Source of the DNA: Acidobacteriota bacterium
Lineage (GTDB): Bacteria > Acidobacteriota > Vicinamibacteria > Marinacidobacterales > Marinacidobacteraceae
NCBI GenBank assembly: GCA_022826825.1
Contig: JAJDUD010000003.1
Location: 1-64,000 of the forward strand
Length of the DNA: 64,000 nt
Direction: 5' to 3'
Shown: in pieces, positions 1 to 8,410 of the stretch
How positions within the stretch are numbered: position 1 is the stretch's first letter
Layout: every line of letters starts with the position of its first letter
The notes under the pieces: model-generated
The model's database searches: none
Told to the model about the DNA's origin: nothing
What the model saw: only the letters and a program-made list of their open reading frames with translations
Position numbers and translations under genes: made by a program

Positions 1-27
1 GTCGCCGGGCCAAGCGCCGTGATGGCG

Positions 28-380
28 CCGCCGGCTTGGAACGCCGACCTCCGGTCGGCACCGCGGTGCGCGACCGCGCAGCGCACGGCACGACGCCGAG
101 TTGCGGGATGGTTCTCTGTCGGTGCAACCGGGCGGAGGGGACGCCCCGGGCCTCTGTCGCCCGAGACGACAAGCGGCGCGCCACCCGCGGGCCTTCGGCC
201 CGCTGTGCCGACCGGAGGTCGGCGTTCCAAGCCGGAGGCGCCTTCGGGATGGGTGGCCCTACGCGCCCGCGGGCCTGCGGCCCGCTGTGCCGGCCGGAGG
301 CCGGCGTTCCAAGCCGTTTCCGCCATTTTGGTGCCCGGCGGGGTGCGTAGGAGGACGCGCGCCCGGGCGCGGACATCACG
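28..380. repeat. Family A structured intergenic repeat, single copy
   Basis: The gap from 1 to 576 holds one copy of a GC-rich repeat that recurs at 3075-3465 and as an array at 8411-9735. A 28-bp arm at 33-60 is repeated as a perfect reverse complement at 206-233, 145 bp away. Each arm is itself a small hairpin (GCCGACC/GGTCGGC). Inner hairpins of the GCGGGCC-ttc-GGCCCGC type lie between the arms. A third, slightly diverged arm sits at 290-317, followed by a module ending in GGTGCGTAGGAGGACGCGC that is shared with other copies. Open frames across it come from the GC-rich palindromes and are not genes. Between 380 and 576 I see only the leader and ribosome binding site of the next gene. Confidence 0.8.
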
Positions 381-576
381 CAAGCCGTCAAGCCATTTTG
401 CGTAGGTCGCCGTCTTGCGGATCGTGAGCACGGACGAAACGTAGCCAGGAGGCTACTCCTTGTCCATCACGCGCCTCGCTCTCAACGACAGTGGACATGC
501 CGCATGTGAGGTTTCCACGCAGTTCGGCCTCCGCGGCCTTGCCGGGAGACACAATCTCCCCCCGGAGGACCTGCCG

Positions 577-3045
577 ATGACCCCTCGCCCCCGAACCCGC
601 AGACGCCATCTGCCCGCGGGCGTCCTGGCGGTGGCGTTCGCCACGGCCGGCCCCGGCGCGGCGAGCCCGCAATCCGAAACCGTCCTCATCCGCGGACGGG
701 CGGTCCACACCGTCACGAACGGGACCCTCGCGGACGGCGAGATCCTGATCCGGGACGGGATCATCGCGGCGGTCGGCGCGTCCCTCGATGTTCCCGCCGG
801 CGCCGACGTGTACGAAGCCGAGGTCGTCATCCCCGGCCTGATCGACTCGCACACCCACGCGGCGCTCGACCGTTCCAGCCGCTCGCGCATCCCCGGCCCG
901 GTGACCGCCGAATGGAAGGCGGTGGAACACGTGGACCTGTCGGACCCCATGCTCCAGGTGGCGCTCTCCGGCGGCATGACGTCGCTGATCACGCGTTCGG
1001 GCAGCGGCATCATCTCGAGCGGGCAGGCGGTCGCGCTCAAGCCGAAACGCACTCCCGGTGAGGACATGATCCTCAAGTCCTACGTGGACCTGAAGATGGC
1101 GGTGCGTCCGCTGATCAATCTGCGGCCCCGCGAGACCCCGCAGACGGTCATGGGCTGGTACGCCACCGCCGACGAGTACTTCCGCCGCGCGGCGGAGTAC
1201 CTGCGGGAGCAGGAAGCGCACGCCGCCGGGGAGGGACCGGCGCCGGAGCGGGACGAGCGGCTCGAGGCCTTCGCCGCCGTGATCCGGGGCGAGGTGATGG
1301 TCCACGCCCACGCGCACTACCCGAGCGAGGTGATGATGGTGCTGCGCCTCGCGCGCAAGTACGGCTTCTTCGACCGCCTCGCGCTCGCCCACGCGGAGGA
1401 GATCTTCCCGCTCACCGAACTGCTCGCCGGGACCGAGATCGTCCCGGTCATCGGGCCGATGATGATCGTCCAGTACTGGGGCGATCCGGAGCCGCTGAAC
1501 CTGCTGAAGGACCTCCTGGACGCGGGCGTCCACGCCAGCATCCAGACCGACATGTCGAACCAGCACTTCAAGGACTTCCGCGAGTACGGGGCCTTCCTGG
1601 CGCGGCACGGGCTCACCGACGACCAGGCGCTCGAGATCATGACCATCAACGGAGCACGCGCGATGATGCTCCAGGACCGGATCGGGAGCATCGAGGCCGG
1701 GAAGGACGCGGACCTGGTGCTCCTCGACGGGCACTTCCTCGACCTCACCGCCGACCGGGTGGAGCGCGTCTTCGTGGACGGGCGGCTCGAGTACGAGCGG
1801 GACCGCGTGCTCCAGCCCGAACGGCCGCGCGCGGTGGGGCCGTTCACGCCGGTGACCGGCGCCATCACCCCGGACGACGCGGCGTTCGCCATCACCGGCG
1901 CCCACGTGTTCACGGTGAGCGGGGGCGAGCTCCGGAACGCCACCCTGGTCGTGGAGGACGGGCGGTTCACCCGGGTGGCGGAGGGCGCGGCGCCGCCCGC
2001 GGGGATCGCGGCCATGGACGTGGGGGGCAGGGTGGTCATGCCGGGGACGGTGATCGCCCGCGCCTTTCCGAACGACTGGATCGGCGACCTCAAGTGGCAG
2101 GTGCAGAACGACGAGATCACCGAGCCGGTGGTCCCGGAGATGAACGCCCTCTACGCCGTGGACCCGTGGTTCCCGTCCTACCGGGTGAACACGACCATCG
2201 GGGTGACGGCGATCCACGTCACCCCGGGCACCCGCAACCTCGTCGGCGGCAGCGGGGTCGTGGTGAAGACGCCGGGACTCGACTTCGAGAAGATGGTGCG
2301 CCGCGAGCCGGCGAGCATGGTGTTCGCCCTCACCCCCTCGGCGCTCCGCGAGTGGACGGACGAAGCGGGAGCGCCGCTCACCCTCGAGCGCGCCGCGGCG
2401 ATGATCCGGGAGACGCTGGACGCCGCCCGGACGTACGCGGCGGCGGGGGAGTCCCGGGAGTACGACGCGCGCCTCGAAGCGCTCGGGCCGCTGCTGCGGG
2501 GGCAGGTGCCGGCGATGGTCCACGCGGACCGCGTGGCGGAGATCGAAGCGGCGCTCAGCCTCGCCGAGGACTACGGCCTGCGGCTCGTGATCACCGGCGG
2601 GGTGGAGGCGCACCGGCTGGCCGGCCGGCTCGCGGCGGCAGGCGCCGGAGTCATTCTGGGGAACTCGGGGAGCTACGCGTCGGACATCCGCGGCGGCGGC
2701 GAGGGGTGGAGCGTGGAGGGACCCGCGATCCTGAACCGCGCCGGCGTCAAGGTGGCGTTCTTCGGCCCGGGCGCCTCCCGGCGCGCCTCACCCATCGGGC
2801 GGCTGGGCGGCGAGCCCATCCTCAACGCCGCGTGGGCCTTCCGGAACGGGGTCCCGGAGGTGGACGCGCTCAGGATGGCGACGCTCAACGCCGCCGAACT
2901 GGCGGATTTGGGCGACCGGATCGGCAGCATCGAGCCGGGCAAGGACGCGGACTTCGTCGTCCTGGAAGGGCACCCCTTCGACTACCGGGTCGTGCCGGAC
3001 TGGGTGTTCGTGGACGGGAGGCTGGAGGCCGGCGGTCCTCGGTAG
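577..3045 (+). CDS. Secreted double-domain amidohydrolase
   Basis: This 822-residue exported protein consists of two fused amidohydrolase units. The chosen ATG follows GGAGGA at 564-569 and opens a signal peptide (RRR then a hydrophobic stretch to about residue 30). The first unit has the metal site: HTH at residues 92-94, HAHAH at 243-247, His272 and Asp325 (QTDMSN), closing with GSIEAGKDADLVLLDG near 370-385. The second unit, from about 436, repeats the fold (VMPGTVIARA near the HxH position, MVHADR, GSIEPGKDADFVVLEGHP) but lacks the HxH pair and most metal ligands. Related proteins are imidazolonepropionase-like hydrolases acting on cyclic amides or dipeptides. The substrate cannot be told. 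Only the first unit is likely to be catalytic. It stands alone between repeat copies. Confidence 0.88.
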   Translation: MTPRPRTRRRHLPAGVLAVAFATAGPGAASPQSETVLIRGRAVHTVTNGTLADGEILIRDGIIAAVGASLDVPAGADVYEAEVVIPGLIDSHTHAALDRSSRSRIPGPVTAEWKAVEHVDLSDPMLQVALSGGMTSLITRSGSGIISSGQAVALKPKRTPGEDMILKSYVDLKMAVRPLINLRPRETPQTVMGWYATADEYFRRAAEYLREQEAHAAGEGPAPERDERLEAFAAVIRGEVMVHAHAHYPSEVMMVLRLARKYGFFDRLALAHAEEIFPLTELLAGTEIVPVIGPMMIVQYWGDPEPLNLLKDLLDAGVHASIQTDMSNQHFKDFREYGAFLARHGLTDDQALEIMTINGARAMMLQDRIGSIEAGKDADLVLLDGHFLDLTADRVERVFVDGRLEYERDRVLQPERPRAVGPFTPVTGAITPDDAAFAITGAHVFTVSGGELRNATLVVEDGRFTRVAEGAAPPAGIAAMDVGGRVVMPGTVIARAFPNDWIGDLKWQVQNDEITEPVVPEMNALYAVDPWFPSYRVNTTIGVTAIHVTPGTRNLVGGSGVVVKTPGLDFEKMVRREPASMVFALTPSALREWTDEAGAPLTLERAAAMIRETLDAARTYAAAGESREYDARLEALGPLLRGQVPAMVHADRVAEIEAALSLAEDYGLRLVITGGVEAHRLAGRLAAAGAGVILGNSGSYASDIRGGGEGWSVEGPAILNRAGVKVAFFGPGASRRASPIGRLGGEPILNAAWAFRNGVPEVDALRMATLNAAELADLGDRIGSIEPGKDADFVVLEGHPFDYRVVPDWVFVDGRLEAGGPR

Positions 3046-3074
3046 GCCGGAGGCCCCCACGGGGAGAAACGGCC

Positions 3075-3465
3075 ATGCGCGCGTCCTCCTGCATGCGCAC
3101 CCCGCCCGTCATGAGAATCGCGGAACGGCTGGGAACGCCGGCCTCCGGCCGGCACGCGCTGTGCGACCGCGCAGCGCACGGCACGGCGCCGATCTGCGGG
3201 ATGGTTCTTTCTCGGTGCAACTGGGCGGAGGAGAGGCTTCCGGACCTGTGTCGCCCAGGACGACTGGCGGCACGTCGCCCGCGGGCCTTCGGCCCGCTGT
3301 GCCGACCGGAGGTCGGCGTTCCAAGCCGGGGGCGCCATCAGGGTGCTTGGCCGACCCACCGGGCTGCAACGTCACAGCAACTGGCCGGCGTGCCAAGCCG
3401 GCGGCGCCGTGACGGTGCTTGGCCGGCCCACCGGGCTGCATTTCACAGCAACTGGCCTCCGGCGG
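3075..3465. repeat. Family A repeat copy, rearranged
   Basis: The gap between the amidohydrolase and the propeller gene holds a mosaic copy of family A. The end module normally found on the right (GGTGCGTGGGAGGACGCGC) is here at 3075-3110 in inverted orientation. It is followed by the arm CGGCCTCCGGCCGGCAC, the inner hairpins and the opposite arm ending GGCGTTCCAAGCC near 3330. Then a unit containing GGTGCTTGGCC and CACAGCAACTGGCC occurs twice with a 72-bp period (from 3342 and from 3414). No gene is seen in it. Confidence 0.75.
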
Positions 3466-3512
3466 GCGAACGCGAAGTTGCCGCTCCGGGGACCGGCGCT
3501 CCGGTCCCGGCG

Positions 3513-4961
3513 TCAGAGGGGGTCGGACTGGGCGCCCTCCTGGAAGGCCCAGATGCGGTTGCGCGTGAGGACGTAGAGGACGCCGTCCTTGACGACCGGG
3601 GTGCAGTAGACGGAGGCGCCGAGGTTGTACTCCCCGAGGACCTCCAGCTCCTTGCCGGCGCGGAGGACCGCGACGTCCCCGTCCTCGTCGCCGAGGAAGA
3701 CCTTGCCGTCGACCACGAAGGGGGAGCCCCACACCGCGGCGAAGGTGTCGTAGGTCCAGAACTCCTCGCCGGTCTCCGGGTCGAGCGCGTGCAGGAAGCC
3801 CGACAGGCTGGAGATGTAGAGGACGCCGTCGGCGATGGCCGCCGTGGACATGGTGCGGTAGAAGTCCTCGCCGCCGCGGTGCCACACGGCGTGCGTGTCG
3901 GTGACGTCACCGGTGCCGGTCGCGTCGATCACCCAGAAGTGGCCCGGCGCCTCGCCGTGCTCGGGATCCTGGCCGACGCCGATGTACACCTTGTTGTTGT
4001 AGACCACCGGCGTCGAGAGGATGTTGTTGCGCGTCCCGCGGCCGCCGAGGATCCACTCCGAGTCCTTCGGGTTGCAGTCGAACTGCCAGATGAGCTCGCC
4101 CGTCGCGGCGTCGAGGCTGTAGATCACCCCGTCGCCGCCGGGGAAAATGACCTGCGCCCGGCCATTGATCTCCGCGTAGGCCGGGTTGGTCCAGGCGCCG
4201 TGCAGGACGTTCTCGCCGACCGGGGTGCTCTCCCACAACAGCTCGCCGGTGTTCTTGTCCAGCGCGATGAAGTCGGGCGAGAAGGGCGACGGGACGTTGA
4301 CGTGCCCCTCGTCGACCCCGTTGCTGGTGACGGTGTAGAGGACGTCCCCGATGACGAGCGGCGATCCCGTGGCGAGGTTGTGCGGGAAGACGTCCAACTC
4401 GCCGATCATGTCGTAGGACCAGATGATGTCCCCCGCGATCTCGCCGGTGTCGTCCTCGTCGGTGAAGGGGCCGTCGTTGCCGTTGGCGAAGCCGTTCGCG
4501 TCGAGGCAGACAATGTGCGCCTCGTTCGAGACGTAGTAGATGCGGTCTCCCTCCATGAACGCCGTGGAGCAGACGCCCTGCCGCGGCCAGTCGTTGACCC
4601 GGCCCGCCGGGAGCTTCGGATGCACCATCTGCCAGAGGAAGACGCCGGTGTCCGCCGCGAACGCCATGACGACGCCCCGGTCGCCATCGATGGCCGGGTC
4701 GCGGCGCCCCTCGTTGTTGGTGCCGACGTAAACCCGGCCGTTCGCGACCACCGGGCCGCCGTAGGCCTGCGAGCCCACCGGCTGGGACCAGAGAACGTTC
4801 CGGCCGGTGTCCACGTCCCACTCGCCGACGACGCCCGTCTCGTCCGAAACCATGTTCCGGGACGGCGTGTTGCCGAACATCGCCACTTCCTGGGCGGGAA
4901 CCGCGGCGGGCGCCGCCAGCGCCGCCAGGGCTCCGAGAATCAGCGCCTGTCGTGTCTCCAT
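3513..4961 (-). CDS. Secreted PQQ-like beta-propeller protein
   Basis: This protein of 482 residues has a Sec signal peptide (METRQALILGALAALAAPA...) and an all-beta repeat body typical of PQQ-like quinoprotein-fold propellers: repeated blocks such as ATGELIWQFD and ETGEEFWTYD, roughly seven or eight blades. It is closely related to the protein at 39621-41090; both carry RVNDWP followed by QGVCS, NGNDGP and a DPEHGE motif. No PQQ or calcium ligands could be assigned, so an enzymatic role is not claimed; it may be a periplasmic or surface binding protein. Its ATG overlaps the upstream stop by one base (TAATG), with GGAG inside the preceding gene, so translation is probably coupled to the gene at 4961-7171. 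Confidence 0.88.
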   Translation of the reverse strand: METRQALILGALAALAAPAAVPAQEVAMFGNTPSRNMVSDETGVVGEWDVDTGRNVLWSQPVGSQAYGGPVVANGRVYVGTNNEGRRDPAIDGDRGVVMAFAADTGVFLWQMVHPKLPAGRVNDWPRQGVCSTAFMEGDRIYYVSNEAHIVCLDANGFANGNDGPFTDEDDTGEIAGDIIWSYDMIGELDVFPHNLATGSPLVIGDVLYTVTSNGVDEGHVNVPSPFSPDFIALDKNTGELLWESTPVGENVLHGAWTNPAYAEINGRAQVIFPGGDGVIYSLDAATGELIWQFDCNPKDSEWILGGRGTRNNILSTPVVYNNKVYIGVGQDPEHGEAPGHFWVIDATGTGDVTDTHAVWHRGGEDFYRTMSTAAIADGVLYISSLSGFLHALDPETGEEFWTYDTFAAVWGSPFVVDGKVFLGDEDGDVAVLRAGKELEVLGEYNLGASVYCTPVVKDGVLYVLTRNRIWAFQEGAQSDPL

Positions 4962-7171
4962 TACCGGGGGTTCTCCATCACCTGCACGTTGTCGTAGTAG
5001 ATGTCGATCGGCGAGTAGCCGATCAGGCCGGGGCTTCCCTGGCGGACCGGCTCCGGGTCCTCCACGGTCACGGTCCAGTCGTCGGGCTCGGCCTCGCCGC
5101 GCCGCCAGACCTTGCCGCGGATGAGCGCCCGGTCGTCGTCGAGGTCCACCCGCAGCTTCAGCGTGTACCAGACGTCGGGGTCCCACGCGAAGGGGAACCG
5201 CTCGGCCATCCGCAGCTCGGCGGCCCACGAGCGGACCTCGATCCGCTGGTGGTTGCCCTGCAGGTCCATCGTGTAGCCGCTGTTGATGAGGCCGATGTCG
5301 GGACGCCGCCGGCCCCGCTCGGTGGACATCACGTCGGCCTGCACCGTGTAGTTCGAGAGGTGGGACGGGCCGATGTAGATGGCGTGCCGGTGGATGCCGG
5401 TGCGGGACGCTCCCTTCCGGAAGAGCGGCTCGCCCCCTTCCTCCACGGCGGCCAGGCTTCCGCCCCCGCCGATCCAGTGCGGCGGCCGCCCGTTCCCGAA
5501 GTCCTCGGTCCAGGGCAGCGGCGAGAAGATGCGCACGCGCGCGGCGGCCGACACGTCGCCCACCGTCGCGACGACCCGTCCCGCCTGGTTGGCGGCCTCG
5601 GAGCCCGCCTGGAACGCGCCGCCTTCGCCAAGGCGCGAGCCGGTCAGGCCGTCGAGCGTCCAGGCAGCGGCCACTTCGCCGGCAGGCTGCCCGTTCGCGT
5701 CGAACGCCAGAAGCCGGAAGTCGATCGTCTGGCCCGCGTCCGCGATGACCTCGGCGGGAACCACCTGCAGGCTCGCGACCGTTCCCGTCGGCGCGCTCTC
5801 GGCCCCGAGAGCGGGGGTCGCCGCCGGCGCCGGGTCGAAAGGCGCGTCCGGGTCGCCGATGGAGTAGATGCCGGATTCGGCCGTGACGTAGAGCCGTCCG
5901 TACGCCGGGGCGAACGAACCGTAGATCTCCGCCTCGCGGCCGTCGGCCACTTCGAGGTCGTCGCTGTCGAGCTCGGTGACGCCGTCGGCGCCGGGCTCCA
6001 GAATGTGGACGTTGCCGTTGACCTCGGTGACGTAGAGCTTGCCGTCGGCCCAGACCGGCGACGACTTGCCCACCGTCCCGACGCTGTGCTCCCAGACGAC
6101 GGCTCCGCTGGCGGCGTCGATGGCCACCAGGTTCGCGGAGTTGTCGATGACGTAGAGCCGGCCGTCCTTGATGAGCGGCGAGGCGAACCCGACCGCAAGC
6201 TCGTTGATCCGCCACTTCTCACCGGTGGCGGTGATGTCGCCGCTGCCGGTCGCGTCGATCGCCACGACCCGTCCCATGGTTCCCGCGTCGAGGTTCTCCT
6301 CGCTGTGCGCGACGTAGACGGTGGCGCCGTCGATCACGGGGGAGACGTTGATGCCGCGCTTGCTGAGGTGGAAGTCCCAGACCTTCTTTCCCGTGCGCGC
6401 CTGCATCGCGTAGATGTGGCCGTCGGCGTTTCCGTCGATGAGAAGCCGCTGGCCGCCTACGACGGCCACGATGGGCACCGACTGGGTGTTGAGGTCGGCC
6501 GGCTGGCCGCCGGGCGTCGCGACCCAGCGAACGTCGCCGGTGGCCTTGTCGAACGCCACGTAGCGGTGTCGCGGCGGCCCGCCCAGGCCGCCCCAGGCCG
6601 AGCCGATGACGCTCAGCACCAGGCGGTCTTCGTCGATGATCGGGGTTGACGTCCGCCCCCCGTAGCCGGACGCGCGGCCGAGGTCCTCGCCGAGCCGCCA
6701 GCTCCAGACGACGGTTCCGTCACGATCGAAGGCGTGCAGGTGGCCGTCCACGTTCAGGGCGTAGAGGGTGCCGGTCTCCGGATCCCCGGTGACGCTGCCC
6801 CAGCCGACCCGGTTGAAGGGAACGGTGGTGTTGAGAACGCTGAAGGTGTGTTCCCAGAGCTTCCTCCCGTCCTCCGCGTCCCAGCAGGTGACGATCTCCT
6901 TCTTGGCGACCCCGTCTCCGGTGCGGCCGTTGGCGCAGACGCGGCCGTCGAACACGGCGGGGGTGGAGCGGCCGACGTACTCCTGGAACCAGATGAGGTT
7001 CTCGCCGTCCACCGACCAGCTCGACACGAGCCCGGTCTGGTCCGAGACGCCGTTCTGCATCCGGCCGCGCCAGCTCGGCCAGTCCTGGGCCGCGGCGCTT
7101 GCCCCCGGCAGCGCGAGGAACGAAACGAGGAGCGTCGCGCACGCGGTGGCGCGGTGAGTCGCCCTGGTCAT
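4961..7171 (-). CDS. Secreted PQQ-like propeller with C-terminal jelly-roll domain
   Basis: This 736-residue exported protein starts MTRATHR and has a signal peptide ending near ASAAAQ. The mature N-terminus carries the family motif DWPSWRG, followed by about 400 residues of propeller blades. Around residues 430-500 there is an Ig-like segment (VVPAEVIADAGQTIDFRLL). The C-terminal 200 residues (WTEDFGNG to DNVQVMENPR) resemble a concanavalin-like or LamG/DUF1080-type carbohydrate-binding jelly roll. The combination suggests a surface or periplasmic protein that binds a glycan or another polymer; that is inference. It is the first of a coupled pair with the shorter propeller downstream and may share a transcript with HupE about 100 bp upstream. 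No strong ribosome binding site precedes the ATG. Confidence 0.85.
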   Translation of the reverse strand: MTRATHRATACATLLVSFLALPGASAAAQDWPSWRGRMQNGVSDQTGLVSSWSVDGENLIWFQEYVGRSTPAVFDGRVCANGRTGDGVAKKEIVTCWDAEDGRKLWEHTFSVLNTTVPFNRVGWGSVTGDPETGTLYALNVDGHLHAFDRDGTVVWSWRLGEDLGRASGYGGRTSTPIIDEDRLVLSVIGSAWGGLGGPPRHRYVAFDKATGDVRWVATPGGQPADLNTQSVPIVAVVGGQRLLIDGNADGHIYAMQARTGKKVWDFHLSKRGINVSPVIDGATVYVAHSEENLDAGTMGRVVAIDATGSGDITATGEKWRINELAVGFASPLIKDGRLYVIDNSANLVAIDAASGAVVWEHSVGTVGKSSPVWADGKLYVTEVNGNVHILEPGADGVTELDSDDLEVADGREAEIYGSFAPAYGRLYVTAESGIYSIGDPDAPFDPAPAATPALGAESAPTGTVASLQVVPAEVIADAGQTIDFRLLAFDANGQPAGEVAAAWTLDGLTGSRLGEGGAFQAGSEAANQAGRVVATVGDVSAAARVRIFSPLPWTEDFGNGRPPHWIGGGGSLAAVEEGGEPLFRKGASRTGIHRHAIYIGPSHLSNYTVQADVMSTERGRRRPDIGLINSGYTMDLQGNHQRIEVRSWAAELRMAERFPFAWDPDVWYTLKLRVDLDDDRALIRGKVWRRGEAEPDDWTVTVEDPEPVRQGSPGLIGYSPIDIYYDNVQVMENPR

Positions 7172-7272
7172 TCGCAATCTGAGATGGGGTTTCGGCCGTG
7201 CGCCAGCCCGCGATTTTAGCAGTCGGTGGCGAAAACCGCGTGAAAGCCGAGAGCGGCCAGGCGCCGGACCGG

Positions 7273-8388
7273 TCAGGGACTCAAGGCCCGCTCGATGGCC
7301 CAGGTCACGCCGACCAGCCCGATGACCGCGGAGACCGGCACGGCGAGCCGTCGCCGGTACCACGGCTTCGACCGGAACCAGCCGAACGATCCGGCGGCGG
7401 CAGCGATGACGGCGAGCTGTCCCAGCTCGATGCCCGCATTGAAGGTCACGAGCGCCAGGAGGCGCTCGCGCTCGGGCAGGCCCAGCTCGCCGAGGACCCC
7501 GGCGAAGCCCAGTCCATGCAGCAGGCCGAAGCCGAAGACCACCCCCGGCCGCCAGCGGGTCAGGCGGTCCGTCAGGACGTTCTCGATGGCGACGTACGCG
7601 ATCGACAGCGCGATGAGCGGCTCGACCAGGCCCGGAGCGAGGGAGACGACGCCCAGCGCGGCCAGGGTCAGGGTGGCGGCGTGCGCGACCGTGAACGCGG
7701 TCACCTGCCACACGAGGGGCCGGAGCCGCGCGCTCAACAGGAACAGCCCCAGCACGAACAGGATGTGGTCCATTCCCTCGGGCACGATGTGGACGAACCC
7801 GAGCCGCGTATAGCGCGCCGCCACCTCGAGGCGGCCCGGCGGCTCGACCGGGCCGGTCAGGTCGAGCGGGTCGCTCCGCGCCCCGGGTTCGAGGAGGGAG
7901 CGGACCTCCACCGCGCGCCCGGCGTCGGCGATGGTCAGGTGCACCTCGCCGAACGCCCGCGACGCGAAGAACCCCACCGTGGCCGCGCCCTCGGGAACCC
8001 TTCCCGTGAGGCGCGCCGTCAGGCCGAGCACGGTCGGGATCTCGGCGTCCGTCGCGCGGGGCGTGCCGTAGTCGGGAAACGAGACCTCGAACGGGGCGGG
8101 CTGGCCGTCGAACCGGATCCGGATCCGCCGCTCGAACAGGCGCCGCAGGCCGGCCACGCGCGTCGCGAATTCCTCCGGCGGGAGACCCTCGAGCGCCTCC
8201 ACCAGTTCCGCGTCATTCGTGTCCACCGGCACGCCGAGCGCCAGCGCGTCGAGGTCGTAGATCAGGTTCGCCTCGAAAGCGCCGCCCTCCCGCAGCGTGA
8301 GGGTCACCTCCGTGAACGCCAGCGGATGGGCGAGCGCGGGGCGGACGCCGGGTGGCGCCACGGTCGTGGCCAGCAGGAGGGCCGCCAC
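7273..8388 (-). CDS. hupE: HupE/UreJ-type membrane protein
   Basis: The last 200 residues are a clear HupE/UreJ domain: HIVPEGMDHILFVLG with the H-x4-E/G-x-D-H pattern, FTVAHAATL, SIAYVAIENV and FGLLHGLGFAGVLGELG, in about six membrane segments. The N-terminal half is a periplasmic beta domain following a signal-like stretch (ALLLATT to ALAHP). HupE proteins are linked to nickel or cobalt permeation, though many long forms of this type have no proven substrate. The start is uncertain. No ATG lies near the signal peptide; GTG at 8388 is the best codon in frame. A family A repeat begins 22 bp upstream and may have replaced the original leader. The gene runs towards the two propeller genes. Confidence 0.82.
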   Translation of the reverse strand: MAALLLATTVAPPGVRPALAHPLAFTEVTLTLREGGAFEANLIYDLDALALGVPVDTNDAELVEALEGLPPEEFATRVAGLRRLFERRIRIRFDGQPAPFEVSFPDYGTPRATDAEIPTVLGLTARLTGRVPEGAATVGFFASRAFGEVHLTIADAGRAVEVRSLLEPGARSDPLDLTGPVEPPGRLEVAARYTRLGFVHIVPEGMDHILFVLGLFLLSARLRPLVWQVTAFTVAHAATLTLAALGVVSLAPGLVEPLIALSIAYVAIENVLTDRLTRWRPGVVFGFGLLHGLGFAGVLGELGLPERERLLALVTFNAGIELGQLAVIAAAAGSFGWFRSKPWYRRRLAVPVSAVIGLVGVTWAIERALSP

Positions 8389-8410
8389 GAGCGCGGCGCG
8401 CCAGTCGCTG

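Noticed and set aside
19-405. Small proteins of about 80-130 residues in the repeat regions
   Set aside because: Similar peptides arise in every copy of the repeats and in several frames, with no ribosome binding sites; they are products of palindromic GC-rich DNA.
2094-4997. Long forward open frame of 967 codons overlapping the amidohydrolase and the propeller gene
   Set aside because: It is antisense or out of frame to two well-supported genes and reads as arginine- and glycine-rich low-complexity sequence, as expected for GC-rich shadow frames.
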